Notes: generated from the letters alone by a model not told the origin. Numbered from the stretch's first letter, positions 16,121 to 24,973 are shown. The stretch: DNA of 36,728 nt from Phycisphaerales bacterium UBA7800 (GCA_002480565.1 DLCK01000012.1:1-36728), one strand, 5' to 3'. Numbers and translations: made by a program.

Positions 16121-18472
16121 ATGAATAACAAAGGTTTTACCGGATGGTTTACAACCATCGTCCTGCTGCTGTGTCTCTTGGTGAACACTGTTTCACTGGA
16201 GGCTCAGAACATTGACCTGAACAATCGTCCTGTAGCCAAGATCGAGCTCGTAGGTGTCAAGCCTGAGAGTCAACAGTTGGTCCGCAACCAGATTCGACTC
16301 GCTGAAGGACAAGCCTACGACGAGAAAGTCGTCGCTGAGGATATCGTGCGGATCACGCACCTGGGTCGATTCAGCACTGTTGAAGCTTCTGTCGATCAAC
16401 AAAAAGACGGCACACTCATCGTCAAGTTCATCGTCAACGAACAGACAATTCTCTCCGACGTTCGCGTTGTGGGTAACAAGGCGATCACCGACCAGGAATT
16501 GCTGGCCATGGCAGTGATCCGCAGTGGCGATCCGATTGACTCTTACCTCATTGATCGTGCGATCAACCAGATCAAACGTGCCTATGAGAACAAGGGTTAC
16601 TTCATGACCGAGATCGTTCTCGACCAGCAGTTGCTCGAAGAGTCACATGTTCTGCTGTTTAAGATTCGTGAAGGTCCAAAGATTCGCGTCCGTGAAATTA
16701 AGTACGCAGGCAACACTGTTTTCAGTGACAAGGAACTGCGGACTCAGGTCAAATCCAAGACCTATATGTTGATTCTGCGTGAAGGCGAACTTAATCGCAC
16801 CGCGTTGGATGAGGATGCGGATCGCATTCGCCAGTACTACCGTGACCGTGGATATCTTGATGCCCAGGCCGACCGTGAACTGGATATCTCAGCTAACCAA
16901 AAAGACGCAGTGGTCACCTTCAACGTCATCGAAGGTAAGCGATACACCGTAGCCAATATCTCCATTGAAGGTAACGAACTCTACGGCGAAGAACAGATCA
17001 AAGGCACAATGACCCTTAAAGTCGGCGATGTCTTTGCTTCAAATCTCCTGCGTAAGAGTCGCGAAAACCTGCTGGACCTTTATGGCAAGCAGGGCCACAT
17101 CGAAACCAATGTCCAGATTGAGCGTCTGTTCCACGAAGACTCCCCGCAGGTAGACGTCTCAGTGACCATCACCGAAGGCATCCCCTACACCGTGGGTAAG
17201 GTCGCAGTGCGTGGCAACGAAATCACCCGTGACAATGTCATCCTCCGTCAGACCCGCGGTATGGACCCAGGCCGCCGCTTTGACCGTACCGGTCTGGAAC
17301 GCACGCAGCGTCGTCTGCGGGATAGCGCGTTATTCAGTGATGCCAAGATCAGTATTCTTGGTGAGAAGGATGACGATACCCGTGACGTACTCATTGAAGT
17401 CAAAGAACAGAACACCGGCTCAGTGAGCTTCGGTGCAGGTATCAGTTCTGACGCTGGCATCATTGGTGCCATTGACCTTAAACAGCGCAACTTTGATGTG
17501 ACTGATGTGCCTGAGAGCTTTGGCGAATTCCTCACCGGCAAAGCCTTCCGCGGTGCAGGTCAGTCCTTTGGGATCACGCTTCAACCCGGTGATGAGACGA
17601 GTAATTACTCGATCAACTTTGCTGAGCCTTATGTCTTTGACACGCAGTATTCCTTTGATTCAAGTTTGTTTTTCTACAACCGCGAACGTGATGATTATGA
17701 CGAAGGCCGCCAGGGCGGTACCGTCGGTATCGGCCAGCGTTTTGGTGATATCTGGAGTGGACGTCTCGGATTCCGTGGTGAAATGGTGGATATCTCCGAC
17801 ATTGATGCCAATGCTCCTGCGGATATCAGTGCCGTGCAGGGTGATAGCATGATCACCTCCATCGGTGGTTCATTGACCCGTTCAACCGTGGATAATCGCT
17901 TGTTGCCAACCAAGGGAAGCATGTCGACTTTTGGCATCTGGCAGGTCGGTGCTTTGGGCGGCGATTATGAATTCACCAAGGCGACTTTTGAATTCAACAA
18001 GTTCTGGACGGTGGATGAAGACTTTATGGGTCGCAAGACCACGCTGGCCTTTAAGACCAAAATGGGCTACATCCTTCAGGATAATGAAGCTCCGATTTTC
18101 GAACGTTTCTTTGCAGGCGGTCATCGCAGCTTCCGCGGCTTCAAGTATCGCGGTGTGGGGCCTTACGGTTTGAAAACCAACGGTCAGGACACGGATGAGT
18201 CTATCGGCGGTGACTGGATGTTCCTCGTAGGATTGGAATACAGCATTCCGGTTTACAAGGAATCGGTCCGTTGGGTGTTCTTTACCGATACGGGCACTGT
18301 GCAGGACGAAATTGGCTTTGACGAATACCGCGTGAGTGTCGGTACTGGTCTGCGTTTGCAGGTCCCGTTCCTGGGTCAGGCACCCTTTGCCTTTGACTTT
18401 GCCATCCCGGTCATCAAGCAGGATCAGGATGACGAAGAAATGTTCAGCTTTGATATCGCGTTGCCGTTCTGA
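16121..18472 (+). CDS. bamA: Outer membrane protein assembly factor BamA
   Basis: BamA inserts beta-barrel proteins into the outer membrane. The 783-residue product has a signal peptide (about 1-29, ending SLEA before Gln) and five POTRA domains over about residues 33-420, recognisable by repeats of the type VGNKAITDQEL, YAGNTVFSDKEL, IEGNELYGEEQI and VRGNEITRDNVI. A 16-strand barrel follows, ending in FSFDIALPF with the terminal aromatic residue. The L6-loop signature is HRSFRGFKYRGVGP (about 667-680). GGAG lies ten bases before the ATG. It leads the block bamA-skp-lpxD-lpxC/fabZ, all on the same strand, which gathers outer-membrane protein and lipid A assembly. Confidence 0.95.
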   Translation: MNNKGFTGWFTTIVLLLCLLVNTVSLEAQNIDLNNRPVAKIELVGVKPESQQLVRNQIRLAEGQAYDEKVVAEDIVRITHLGRFSTVEASVDQQKDGTLIVKFIVNEQTILSDVRVVGNKAITDQELLAMAVIRSGDPIDSYLIDRAINQIKRAYENKGYFMTEIVLDQQLLEESHVLLFKIREGPKIRVREIKYAGNTVFSDKELRTQVKSKTYMLILREGELNRTALDEDADRIRQYYRDRGYLDAQADRELDISANQKDAVVTFNVIEGKRYTVANISIEGNELYGEEQIKGTMTLKVGDVFASNLLRKSRENLLDLYGKQGHIETNVQIERLFHEDSPQVDVSVTITEGIPYTVGKVAVRGNEITRDNVILRQTRGMDPGRRFDRTGLERTQRRLRDSALFSDAKISILGEKDDDTRDVLIEVKEQNTGSVSFGAGISSDAGIIGAIDLKQRNFDVTDVPESFGEFLTGKAFRGAGQSFGITLQPGDETSNYSINFAEPYVFDTQYSFDSSLFFYNRERDDYDEGRQGGTVGIGQRFGDIWSGRLGFRGEMVDISDIDANAPADISAVQGDSMITSIGGSLTRSTVDNRLLPTKGSMSTFGIWQVGALGGDYEFTKATFEFNKFWTVDEDFMGRKTTLAFKTKMGYILQDNEAPIFERFFAGGHRSFRGFKYRGVGPYGLKTNGQDTDESIGGDWMFLVGLEYSIPVYKESVRWVFFTDTGTVQDEIGFDEYRVSVGTGLRLQVPFLGQAPFAFDFAIPVIKQDQDDEEMFSFDIALPF

Positions 18473-18594
18473 TGTGAATATCGTCTGGCTGTGACTTGAA
18501 CAATCCTGCATAGCGGGTTTGTCGAGGTATGCCGCCTTGTCGAAATGGATGAATCCCAACTCACAAAACGTTCGTCTATGATATGATTTAACGT

Positions 18595-18647
18595 CTACCG
18601 TAGCCCGGCTGCATCCTATGGATTGATGCAGGTGTACTGGCCGGTAG
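18595..18647 (+). promoter_or_regulatory. Structured leader hairpin before skp
   Basis: CTACCG (18595-18600) pairs with CGGTAG (18642-18647), enclosing the perfect inner stem CTGCATC (18609-18615) / GATGCAG (18625-18631). It sits in the 223-bp bamA-skp gap, 49 bases before the skp start, with no U-tract, so it is more likely a leader structure or processing site than a terminator. Confidence 0.4.
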
Positions 18648-18695
18648 CCTTGAGAGAAACACGAGAGCAAAAAAGAAAAAACTTGGAGTCAAATT

Positions 18696-19292
18696 ATGCA
18701 AGCTAAGAAGTTGATGAGTCTGGTCATGGTCGTGGCAATGATGGGCATCATGAGTCTGCCCGGTCAGGTAATGGCTCAGGCACGTCCGACCTCTATCGCA
18801 GTTTTGGATGTGGAAAAGGCGATGGTCGCCCTTGAGGAAAAGACCCAGGTCGAAGCAGATTTAAAGACCGAACTTGAACAGATCAAGCAGGAACATACCA
18901 ACCGCCGTCAGAAGCTTCAGTTGATGAAGGATGACCTTGATCTGCTTCAGCCCGGGACCGATGCCTACATGCAGAAAGCCGAAGAGCTTCAGCTTTCAGG
19001 AATGCAGCTTGAGAGTTGGTACAAGTACAAGCAGGCTCGCATGAATGCCGAAAGCGTTCTGCAGATCGGCAGCATGTACCGCAAGCTCGTGGACACCATG
19101 AGCAAAGTCGCCACCGAAAGCGGTTATGACATGGTGATCTTCAAGGAAAAAGAACCTTCCTTTAACAATATCAAACCTGAAGCTCTGAGCACCTACATCG
19201 CGATGCGTAAAGTCCTCTGGGTTCGCAGTGATCTGGATATCACCGACCAGGTGGTTCAGCGCATGAACAATGAATGGCGTAACCGTCGTTAA
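18696..19292 (+). CDS. skp: OmpH/Skp family periplasmic chaperone
   Basis: A 198-residue exported protein that would hold unfolded outer-membrane proteins in the periplasm before BamA inserts them. The signal peptide ends at VMA before Gln27. The mature protein starts with RPTSIAVLDVEKAM, the usual OmpH core strand, then has a long charged helical hairpin (ALEEKTQVEADLKTELEQIKQEHTNRRQKLQLMKDDL), and ends with a returning strand region (YDMVIFKEKE). TTGGAGT provides the ribosome binding site. It lies between bamA and lpxD, the standard position, and 37 bp before lpxD, consistent with one operon. Confidence 0.87.
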   Translation: MQAKKLMSLVMVVAMMGIMSLPGQVMAQARPTSIAVLDVEKAMVALEEKTQVEADLKTELEQIKQEHTNRRQKLQLMKDDLDLLQPGTDAYMQKAEELQLSGMQLESWYKYKQARMNAESVLQIGSMYRKLVDTMSKVATESGYDMVIFKEKEPSFNNIKPEALSTYIAMRKVLWVRSDLDITDQVVQRMNNEWRNRR

Positions 19293-19329
19293 TCGCGATG
19301 GTTCTTGATTTGATCCTGTAACATTTGAG

Positions 19330-20373
19330 ATGCCCATGCCGTCCTTTACCCTAGAGCAACTCGCCCAGCATGTGGGTGGCCAGATCATCGGCCCAGCGGA
19401 TATCACCATCAGTGGTATTGAGGTTTTGGATAAAGCCACAGATCAACACCTGTCGTTTATCCGTTCAGCTAAATTTGCTGAGCAGTGGTGCGACTCGCAA
19501 GCGGGGGCGATTCTTCTTAGTGAGTCCATTCCTGTCCCTGAGAGTTGTTCTAGTCGAAGCGCGATCGTTGTCGAAGACGCGGATTTGGCACTCAACAAGG
19601 TCATTGAGTTATTTGCTCCTGAGAAACTCTGCCCGCAGCCTGGTGTGCATCCCTCTGCGGTGATTGCAGCGACTGCGAAGATCGGTAAGGATTGCTGTAT
19701 CGGCCCGCATTGTGTGGTCGGTGACAATGTGGTCCTCGGTGAAGGTTGCATCCTGCACAACTCCGTTTCATTGCATGAAAATTCGACCTTCGGCGATCAC
19801 TGTGAGTTCTTCTCCGGTGTGATCGTTCGTGAACGCACACAAGTTGGCAGCCATGTCATCATCCATTCCAATGCGGTCGTCGCTGCCGATGGATTTGGCT
19901 ACCGCCCCAGTGAAGATGGGCGAGGCATCGTCAAGATTCCGCATATTGGACATGTTGTCATCGGCAACGGCGTGGAGATCGGGGCCAACACCTGTATCGA
20001 CCGAGCCAAGTTCGCAGCAACCGTCATCGGTGACGGCACCAAAATCGACAACCTCTGTCAGATCGCACACAACGTGACCATTGGTCGCTGTTGTCTCATT
20101 GCCGCCCAAGTCGGCATCGCAGGCTCCACCGTCATCGGGGATGGCGTGCAGATCGGCGGGCAGGCCGGGCTTCGTGATAACATCCGCATCGGGTCCGCCG
20201 TCAAGCTTGGCGCCTGCTCAGCGGTGATGTCCGATATCCCAGACGGTGAGACCTGGATGGGCGTCCCAGCTCGCGAACAATCCATTTGTGGTCGCGAAAT
20301 GGTCGCCGCTCGCAAGCTCCCGGAAATCGTCAAAGCGTACAAAGAATTTACCAAGCAGATGAAAAGTGATTAA
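19330..20373 (+). CDS. lpxD: UDP-3-O-(3-hydroxyacyl)glucosamine N-acyltransferase
   Basis: LpxD adds the N-linked acyl chain in lipid A synthesis, using acyl-ACP. The 347-residue protein has the LpxD N-terminal uridine-binding domain (FTLEQLAQHVGGQIIG through about residue 100). It continues as a left-handed beta-helix of hexapeptide repeats (IGKDCCIGPHCVVGDNVVLGEGC and onwards) and ends in a helical C-terminus. The catalytic His247 lies in KIDNLCQIAHNVTIG. Two in-frame ATGs (19330 and 19336) are possible; the first is kept. It follows skp by 37 bp and precedes lpxC-fabZ by 52 bp. Confidence 0.95.
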   Translation: MPMPSFTLEQLAQHVGGQIIGPADITISGIEVLDKATDQHLSFIRSAKFAEQWCDSQAGAILLSESIPVPESCSSRSAIVVEDADLALNKVIELFAPEKLCPQPGVHPSAVIAATAKIGKDCCIGPHCVVGDNVVLGEGCILHNSVSLHENSTFGDHCEFFSGVIVRERTQVGSHVIIHSNAVVAADGFGYRPSEDGRGIVKIPHIGHVVIGNGVEIGANTCIDRAKFAATVIGDGTKIDNLCQIAHNVTIGRCCLIAAQVGIAGSTVIGDGVQIGGQAGLRDNIRIGSAVKLGACSAVMSDIPDGETWMGVPAREQSICGREMVAARKLPEIVKAYKEFTKQMKSD

Positions 20374-20425
20374 ACTGCATAACATGCTTTAACACTGCCC
20401 GGATCGGGTTCCGGGGAAAACGCAC

Positions 20426-21739
20426 ATGCAGCAAAAACAACAGACTATCGCCAAAACCGCTCAACTCTCAGGTCGTGGACTCTTCACCGGCCAAGAAGTG
20501 TCGGTCACCTTCCATCCCGCACCTGCCGACTACGGCATTGTCTTTGCTCGCAAAGACCTCAATGGTGCCGAAGTCCCAGCACGAATTGATAACGTCGTCC
20601 AGCAGGATCGCCGCACCATGCTCCAGCAGGGTGAAGCCACCGTCATGACCACCGAACATGTGCTCAGCGCATTGTCGGGTTTGTCCATTGACAATTGCGT
20701 GATTGAAATCGATGCAACCGAACTGCCCGGTGGTGATGGGTCAGCCAAGATTTTTACCGACGTGATTCAGGAAGCTGGCATCACCACGTCCGAAGCACCT
20801 CGTCGTCAATTGATCATCAACACGCCGGTCTCTGTCAGCGATGGTGATGCCGTCGTCGCAGCCGTACCACACGACAAGCCATCGCTTCAAGTGGTTTACG
20901 AGTTGGACTACGACGAACACAATGCCATCGGCCATCAACTTCATGTGTTTGATTTTGCACACGGTGACTATGCCTCGCAGGTTGCGCCGGCTCGGACATT
21001 TGTCCTAGAAGCTGAAGTCCGCCAACTCCGTGCAGCGGGGATCGGCAAGCATCTGACCCCCAAAGATATCCTTGTTATCAATCACGATGGCCCGATGGGT
21101 GGCAACAACTATCGCTTTGACGATGAGCCGGTGCGTCACAAAATTCTCGACCTCATCGGCGATCTGTATCTCTTGGGCGTGCCGATTCAAGGTCGCATCG
21201 TCGCCTACAAGTCCGGCCATGCCCTGAATCACGAACTCTGTCGCGCTTTGCTTAAGCAGTACCGCGAACAACGTCGCAACCAACTGACCCAAAGCCACAA
21301 GGTCTTGGATATTCGTCAGCTTTCACGCATCCTGCCACATCGTTATCCGATGTTACTGGTCGATCGCGTGTTGGAAATTGAAGGTTCAACCCGCGCGGTA
21401 GGCATTAAGAACGTCACCATCAACGAACCGTTTTTCCAAGGCCATTACCCCGGCACGCCCATCATGCCCGGCGTGTTGATCGTCGAAGCAATGGCGCAAC
21501 TTGCTGGCCTGCTCGTCGGTCAGGAACTCGAACACACCGGACGCTTAGCTGTGCTTTTGAGCATGGATCGCGTCCGCTTGCGCCGCCCGGTCACCCCCGG
21601 CGATCAACTGATCCTCGAAGCCAAGACCATCCGCGTGCGACGCCAGTTGGCACACATGGCTTGTACTGCATATGTCGGTGACGATGTTGCTGCTGAAGCC
21701 GAGATCAAGTTCATGCTCATCGACGACGAAGAAGCGTGA
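20426..21739 (+). CDS. lpxC/fabZ: LpxC-FabZ fusion: UDP-3-O-acyl-GlcNAc deacetylase / hydroxyacyl-ACP dehydratase
   Basis: A 437-residue bifunctional enzyme. Residues 1-283 are LpxC, the zinc deacetylase that commits carbon to lipid A. The zinc ligands His78 (TTEHVLSAL), His238 and Asp242 (VRHKILDLIGD) are present, with catalytic Glu77 and His265 (SGHALNHEL). Residues 292-437 are FabZ, a hot-dog-fold 3-hydroxyacyl-ACP dehydratase of fatty acid synthesis, with RILPHRYPMLLVDRV, the catalytic His340 in GHYPGTPIMPG and Glu354. Such fusions are known in Bacteroidetes and some planctomycetes. They may balance hydroxyacyl-ACP use between lipid A and phospholipid. lpxA does not follow; a palindromic repeat does. 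Confidence 0.96.
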   Translation: MQQKQQTIAKTAQLSGRGLFTGQEVSVTFHPAPADYGIVFARKDLNGAEVPARIDNVVQQDRRTMLQQGEATVMTTEHVLSALSGLSIDNCVIEIDATELPGGDGSAKIFTDVIQEAGITTSEAPRRQLIINTPVSVSDGDAVVAAVPHDKPSLQVVYELDYDEHNAIGHQLHVFDFAHGDYASQVAPARTFVLEAEVRQLRAAGIGKHLTPKDILVINHDGPMGGNNYRFDDEPVRHKILDLIGDLYLLGVPIQGRIVAYKSGHALNHELCRALLKQYREQRRNQLTQSHKVLDIRQLSRILPHRYPMLLVDRVLEIEGSTRAVGIKNVTINEPFFQGHYPGTPIMPGVLIVEAMAQLAGLLVGQELEHTGRLAVLLSMDRVRLRRPVTPGDQLILEAKTIRVRRQLAHMACTAYVGDDVAAEAEIKFMLIDDEEA

Positions 21740-21750
21740 GTCAAGACAGT

Positions 21751-21909
21751 TTTACCGCAGAGGCGCAGAGAACTCAGAGTTAAGAAAGGTGCTAAGACAG
21801 ATTAGTCTTTCTGTTTTGTTGATATCAAATAGTTGAATCTCAAAGCAACTGATAGAATTTTGTCTTGAAATCTCTCTTAACTCTGAGTTCTCTGCGCCTC
21901 TGCGGTAAA
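21751..21909. repeat. Palindromic repeat with perfect 35-bp arms
   Basis: The arm 21751-21785 (TTTACCGCAGAGGCGCAGAG...) is matched exactly by its inverse at 21875-21909, around an 89-base AT-rich centre. The arm shares the CAGAG-rich rhythm of the elements beside argH but has a different sequence (ACCGCAGAGGCGCAGAG, then AACTCAGAG). Perfect arms suggest recent insertion or active gene conversion. It ends 31 bp before the alkyltransferase-family start. Confidence 0.9.
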
Positions 21910-21940
21910 TAATGAATTTAAAACCAAAAAGGACTTCGCC

Positions 21941-22309
21941 ATGCCCGCCAAGCTTCAAGCGTCCAATGAGAAGATCAAAGAAGCTGTCTTTGCAGGTAAG
22001 CTGTTGCCTTCCATGAATTTTGTTGAAAAGGTCTGGGCGATTTGTGCCCGGATTCCTGAAGGTAAAGTGGTGACCTACGGCGATATCGCTGACAAGCTCA
22101 AGAGCAAAGGTTACCGTGCGGTGGGGATGGCAATGAACCGCAATCCCTATTCACCGAAAGTGCCCTGTCATCGCGTGGTGGGGTCCACTGGCAAGCTCAC
22201 CGGCTATGCAGGCGGGTTGGACAAGAAGCAGCAGATTCTCATCAAGGAAAAGGTCCCCATGCAACGTGACGGTCAGGTCGATCTATCGCTTGCTCGCCAT
22301 CGGCTTTGA
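21941..22309 (+). CDS. MGMT-family O6-alkylguanine-DNA alkyltransferase, short form
   Basis: A 122-residue protein equivalent to the C-terminal, DNA-binding and active-site domain of O6-methylguanine-DNA methyltransferase. It shows FVEKVWAICARIPEGKVVTYGDIA (winged-helix start), the arginine finger in RAVGMAMNRNP (Arg59), and the acceptor cysteine in VPCHRVV (Cys76), followed by GYAGG. Because the cysteine is kept, it could accept alkyl groups from damaged guanine, unlike alkyltransferase-like proteins where Trp replaces Cys. There is no Ada-type N-terminal domain. AAGGA precedes the ATG. The upstream palindrome probably isolates it from the lpx operon. Confidence 0.88.
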   Translation: MPAKLQASNEKIKEAVFAGKLLPSMNFVEKVWAICARIPEGKVVTYGDIADKLKSKGYRAVGMAMNRNPYSPKVPCHRVVGSTGKLTGYAGGLDKKQQILIKEKVPMQRDGQVDLSLARHRL

Positions 22310-22407
22310 TGGGATCAAGTGATCGCTGTGCAATGCCTTTAGGTGTTGCGTTGATCACGTCGAGCATTGTCCGATAACAGGTTGTTTACTGTCTGAAAAG
22401 TGCATCT

Positions 22408-22427
22408 TTTCCACGACAATGTGGAAA
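22408..22427. promoter_or_regulatory. Short dyad upstream of the kinase-like gene
   Basis: TTTCCAC-GACAAT-GTGGAAA is a perfect seven-base inverted repeat in the 220-bp gap before the kinase-like gene. Related CGACAAT/ATTGTC words recur nearby at about 22365, 22435 and 22455. It could be an operator or a small hairpin; nothing more can be said. Confidence 0.3.
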
Positions 22428-22529
22428 TCGGACTATTGTCTACTCGCTTAATGTTCGACAATAACCATAAAGGCAGTACCCTTAACCTAGTCGTGCACCG
22501 GGCGCGTGTGATACGGATATGGGAAGTTA

Positions 22530-23936
22530 ATGACCACTATGCCCCAACAGGCAACGAGCATACCCGCAGAAAGCTCAACCATGGGTTCGGTTCCGACCCA
22601 AGGCGGTCATACTCCCTCCGCCAAATCGCCACATCAACCGGTGTCTCACAATCTTGCCAAGCTTCAGCAGGCCTTGCAAAAACAGGTCTTTGAAAACGAT
22701 CACGAGTATCAAGCCTTTGGCAAGCCGGAGATGGAACGCGACACCACGCCCAACATGGTCAACTATTGGTTTGCGACCAGCGGTCAGGCCACGACGCCTC
22801 AGGAAGTTTTCGAACACCTGCATTGGGGAGGCTGCTACATCTTCCTTACCGAAGATTACAACGAAGCCGTCAGCGTCCAGCAGGCGTTTCATGATAAGGG
22901 CGGCTTTATCATTGAGCAGTCCATCGGGCCGATCCGTACCAGGATTTTGGGGATGAGTCTGCCACTGTTGTCCAAGAAGGGTTACTACTTCATTGCCCGC
23001 AAGATTCTGCTCATCCCGCCTGGCACGACCACTGAGCGATTCACCTACCATGTCCAACTGGCCAAGAACGAAAAAGCTGAGTACGGCTATGTCGTACTCA
23101 AGGAAGTGCCATCACTGGATAACGTGGTTTGGCGACTTAAAGAAAAACACCCGCAGCTTGATCATGATGTCATTCTCAAGCGCGCCCGCAAACTCGTCGA
23201 AAGCGTCTTCCCGATTTTCCTCTCACGTGAGACTGCGATCCTCAATATCCTTCAGCGGGATATGCCCGAGGACTACCGACACCGCGTGCCCAAAGTCATC
23301 GGCTATGAAAAAGACTCACGCGGCTTTGTCCGACGGTTGTATCTGAATTGGATGCGACTTGGCGGTAAACCCATGAGTCAGGTTGAATTTGCCATGCAGT
23401 CCGCGGACCTGCTTCGTGCTCTGCACACCCAGGGGGGCATGATCCACCTGGACCTGCGACTGGACAATATCATCATCAGTGAAGGACAGGTCGGCTTCGT
23501 GGACTTTGGTTCAGCCGTCCGTGTCGGCGAAGACCTTACCGAAAGTCCCATGCTCACCACACTCTTTGAAGAGATGATGCGCACCAGTCAGATCCAACGC
23601 TTGCTGGGCAAATGGAAAGACACCGGCAGAGTCACCAGCAAGGTCATCTCCGATCAACATCAACGCGTTGATAAAGCCATCGACTTCTTTTACCTGGCTG
23701 TGCAGATGAATCGCCCGCACAACAATCCCGAATTCCGTGATCAGATTCATTACAGCAAGGAAAGTCTCGAAGCTCGGCAGATCAACAATCTCACCGGCTC
23801 GATTCTTCGTCCTGAAGATCCGCAACGCCCCGTCTTCCGCTCAGCGTCTGATATTCTCAACGGCTTAAAACGCATCGAACGCCGACTCTATGATGCCAAT
23901 CAGCATCCGAGCCAGATGAATGACTCAGCTGAGTGA
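22530..23936 (+). CDS. Protein-kinase-fold protein with unknown N-terminal domain
   Basis: A 468-residue protein whose second half has a kinase/phosphotransferase core. Putative ATP lysine is Lys191 (GYVVLKEVP), helix-C glutamate Glu234 (SRETAIL), catalytic loop GMIHLDLRLDN (His306, Asp308, Asn313), and metal-binding DFG in VGFVDFGSAV (Asp325). The loop HLDLRLDN resembles RIO/lipopolysaccharide-kinase-type enzymes more than Hanks kinases. Residues 1-45 are Ser/Pro/Gln-rich. Residues 75-180 form an unrecognised domain (FEHLHWGGCYIFLTEDYNEAV; GGFIIEQSIGPIRTRILG). No membrane segment is evident. GGGAAG precedes ATG 22530. The substrate is unknown; proximity to lipid A genes does not prove a glycolipid target. 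Confidence 0.72.
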   Translation: MTTMPQQATSIPAESSTMGSVPTQGGHTPSAKSPHQPVSHNLAKLQQALQKQVFENDHEYQAFGKPEMERDTTPNMVNYWFATSGQATTPQEVFEHLHWGGCYIFLTEDYNEAVSVQQAFHDKGGFIIEQSIGPIRTRILGMSLPLLSKKGYYFIARKILLIPPGTTTERFTYHVQLAKNEKAEYGYVVLKEVPSLDNVVWRLKEKHPQLDHDVILKRARKLVESVFPIFLSRETAILNILQRDMPEDYRHRVPKVIGYEKDSRGFVRRLYLNWMRLGGKPMSQVEFAMQSADLLRALHTQGGMIHLDLRLDNIIISEGQVGFVDFGSAVRVGEDLTESPMLTTLFEEMMRTSQIQRLLGKWKDTGRVTSKVISDQHQRVDKAIDFFYLAVQMNRPHNNPEFRDQIHYSKESLEARQINNLTGSILRPEDPQRPVFRSASDILNGLKRIERRLYDANQHPSQMNDSAE

Positions 23937-24015
23937 TTGCAGTTATTTTTGCCTAAGCCTAATCACGATCCCATTTGAGGAATAAACCAAGTCCAATGAC
24001 GGTTTACCCAATACT

Positions 24016-24567
24016 ATGAATCAACAACCATCCCCCAAATCGTCCTCGTCACTGTTCACAGTCATCGGTCTGACATTGCTGCTTGGCAGTGGCGGGTTAT
24101 GGCTGTGGGTTAACTCACCCAAAGACAATAACATGGACACGCATGGACAAATGCAGGCCGTCGATCATGGCACGCCCCTTCTTGGATTACTTGCGACGCA
24201 GAAGGGCAATCTCGTTCACCTGAATAATTGGAACTACAACATTACTGAAGCGTTTGCTCAGTCCAAAGAGACGGGAAAACCTGTGCTGCTTATGCTCACC
24301 GCAGATTGGTGTGGTCCCTGCCAGATACTCAAAAAGAACGTGTTGGCTTTGCCGGATGTGGATAAGCAGATTCAGGAGAAATTCACACCTGCGGTTTGGG
24401 ATTTATCCGATCCGTCTGACAGTGATATCAAGCTTGCTGAAAAATGGGGTGCTGGTAATGCGATCCCCGAAATTCTGATTTTTGATGCCACCGGCGACAA
24501 GCCTGTGAAGAGTATTGTCGGTGCGGTTCCTCGGCAGGAATTTGAGCAGTGGATCAAAGGCTCATAG
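24016..24567 (+). CDS. Membrane-anchored thioredoxin-like protein
   Basis: A 183-residue protein with a short cytoplasmic N-terminus, one hydrophobic helix (about residues 13-33) and a periplasm-facing thioredoxin domain. The active site is ADWCGPCQILKK with Cys99 and Cys102, the thioredoxin CGPC form. The later cis-proline region is NAIPEILIFD. The fold and anchor suggest disulphide reduction or transfer outside the cytoplasm, as in TlpA/DsbE or thioredoxin_7 proteins, but the partner is not shown. No strong ribosome binding site is seen. The gene is convergent with acylphosphatase, 15 bp apart. Confidence 0.82.
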   Translation: MNQQPSPKSSSSLFTVIGLTLLLGSGGLWLWVNSPKDNNMDTHGQMQAVDHGTPLLGLLATQKGNLVHLNNWNYNITEAFAQSKETGKPVLLMLTADWCGPCQILKKNVLALPDVDKQIQEKFTPAVWDLSDPSDSDIKLAEKWGAGNAIPEILIFDATGDKPVKSIVGAVPRQEFEQWIKGS

Positions 24568-24582
24568 CAAATCTCATCTGCA

Positions 24583-24867
24583 CTAATACCTGACACTCAA
24601 CGCGCCGACTGTGGGTTTGCCAAACTCACCATTGCATGCGGATTGATCCAACTTCACATCACGGATATTTCGGCTCATGCGTTTTTTGATTGCATTCAAT
24701 AACGCATCAAGCTCCATCTTATCCCCTTCAGCCACAAGTTTGACGCGGCCGTCAGGCAGGTTCATCACGTAGCCTGCAACGGCGCAAGTTTGAGCCAGTT
24801 CACAGCAGGTATAGCGAAATCCGACCCCTTGAACGCGACCTGAAAAATGGATGGTGTAGCGTGTCAT
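24583..24867 (-). CDS. acyP: Acylphosphatase
   Basis: A 94-residue acylphosphatase, which hydrolyses acyl phosphates such as carbamoyl phosphate or 1,3-bisphosphoglycerate. The signature GRVQGVGFRYT gives the phosphate-binding loop and catalytic Arg18. GYVMNLPDGRVKLVAEG gives catalytic Asn36. The length is that of the family. The ending VGALSVRY replaces the common F-x-I-R-Y pattern with only small changes. The protein has no signal and is cytoplasmic. It is divergent from the MFS gene with a gap of about 106 bp. Confidence 0.93.
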   Translation of the reverse strand: MTRYTIHFSGRVQGVGFRYTCCELAQTCAVAGYVMNLPDGRVKLVAEGDKMELDALLNAIKKRMSRNIRDVKLDQSACNGEFGKPTVGALSVRY

Positions 24868-24973
24868 GATTAAGGTGATGATACCAAAAGAAAGCCGTCT
24901 GACGAACTGCTTTGATCCGGTCCAATTGATTCACAGATTCGCCAAGCTGCGATGGTCTGGGTATGTTTGAGTG

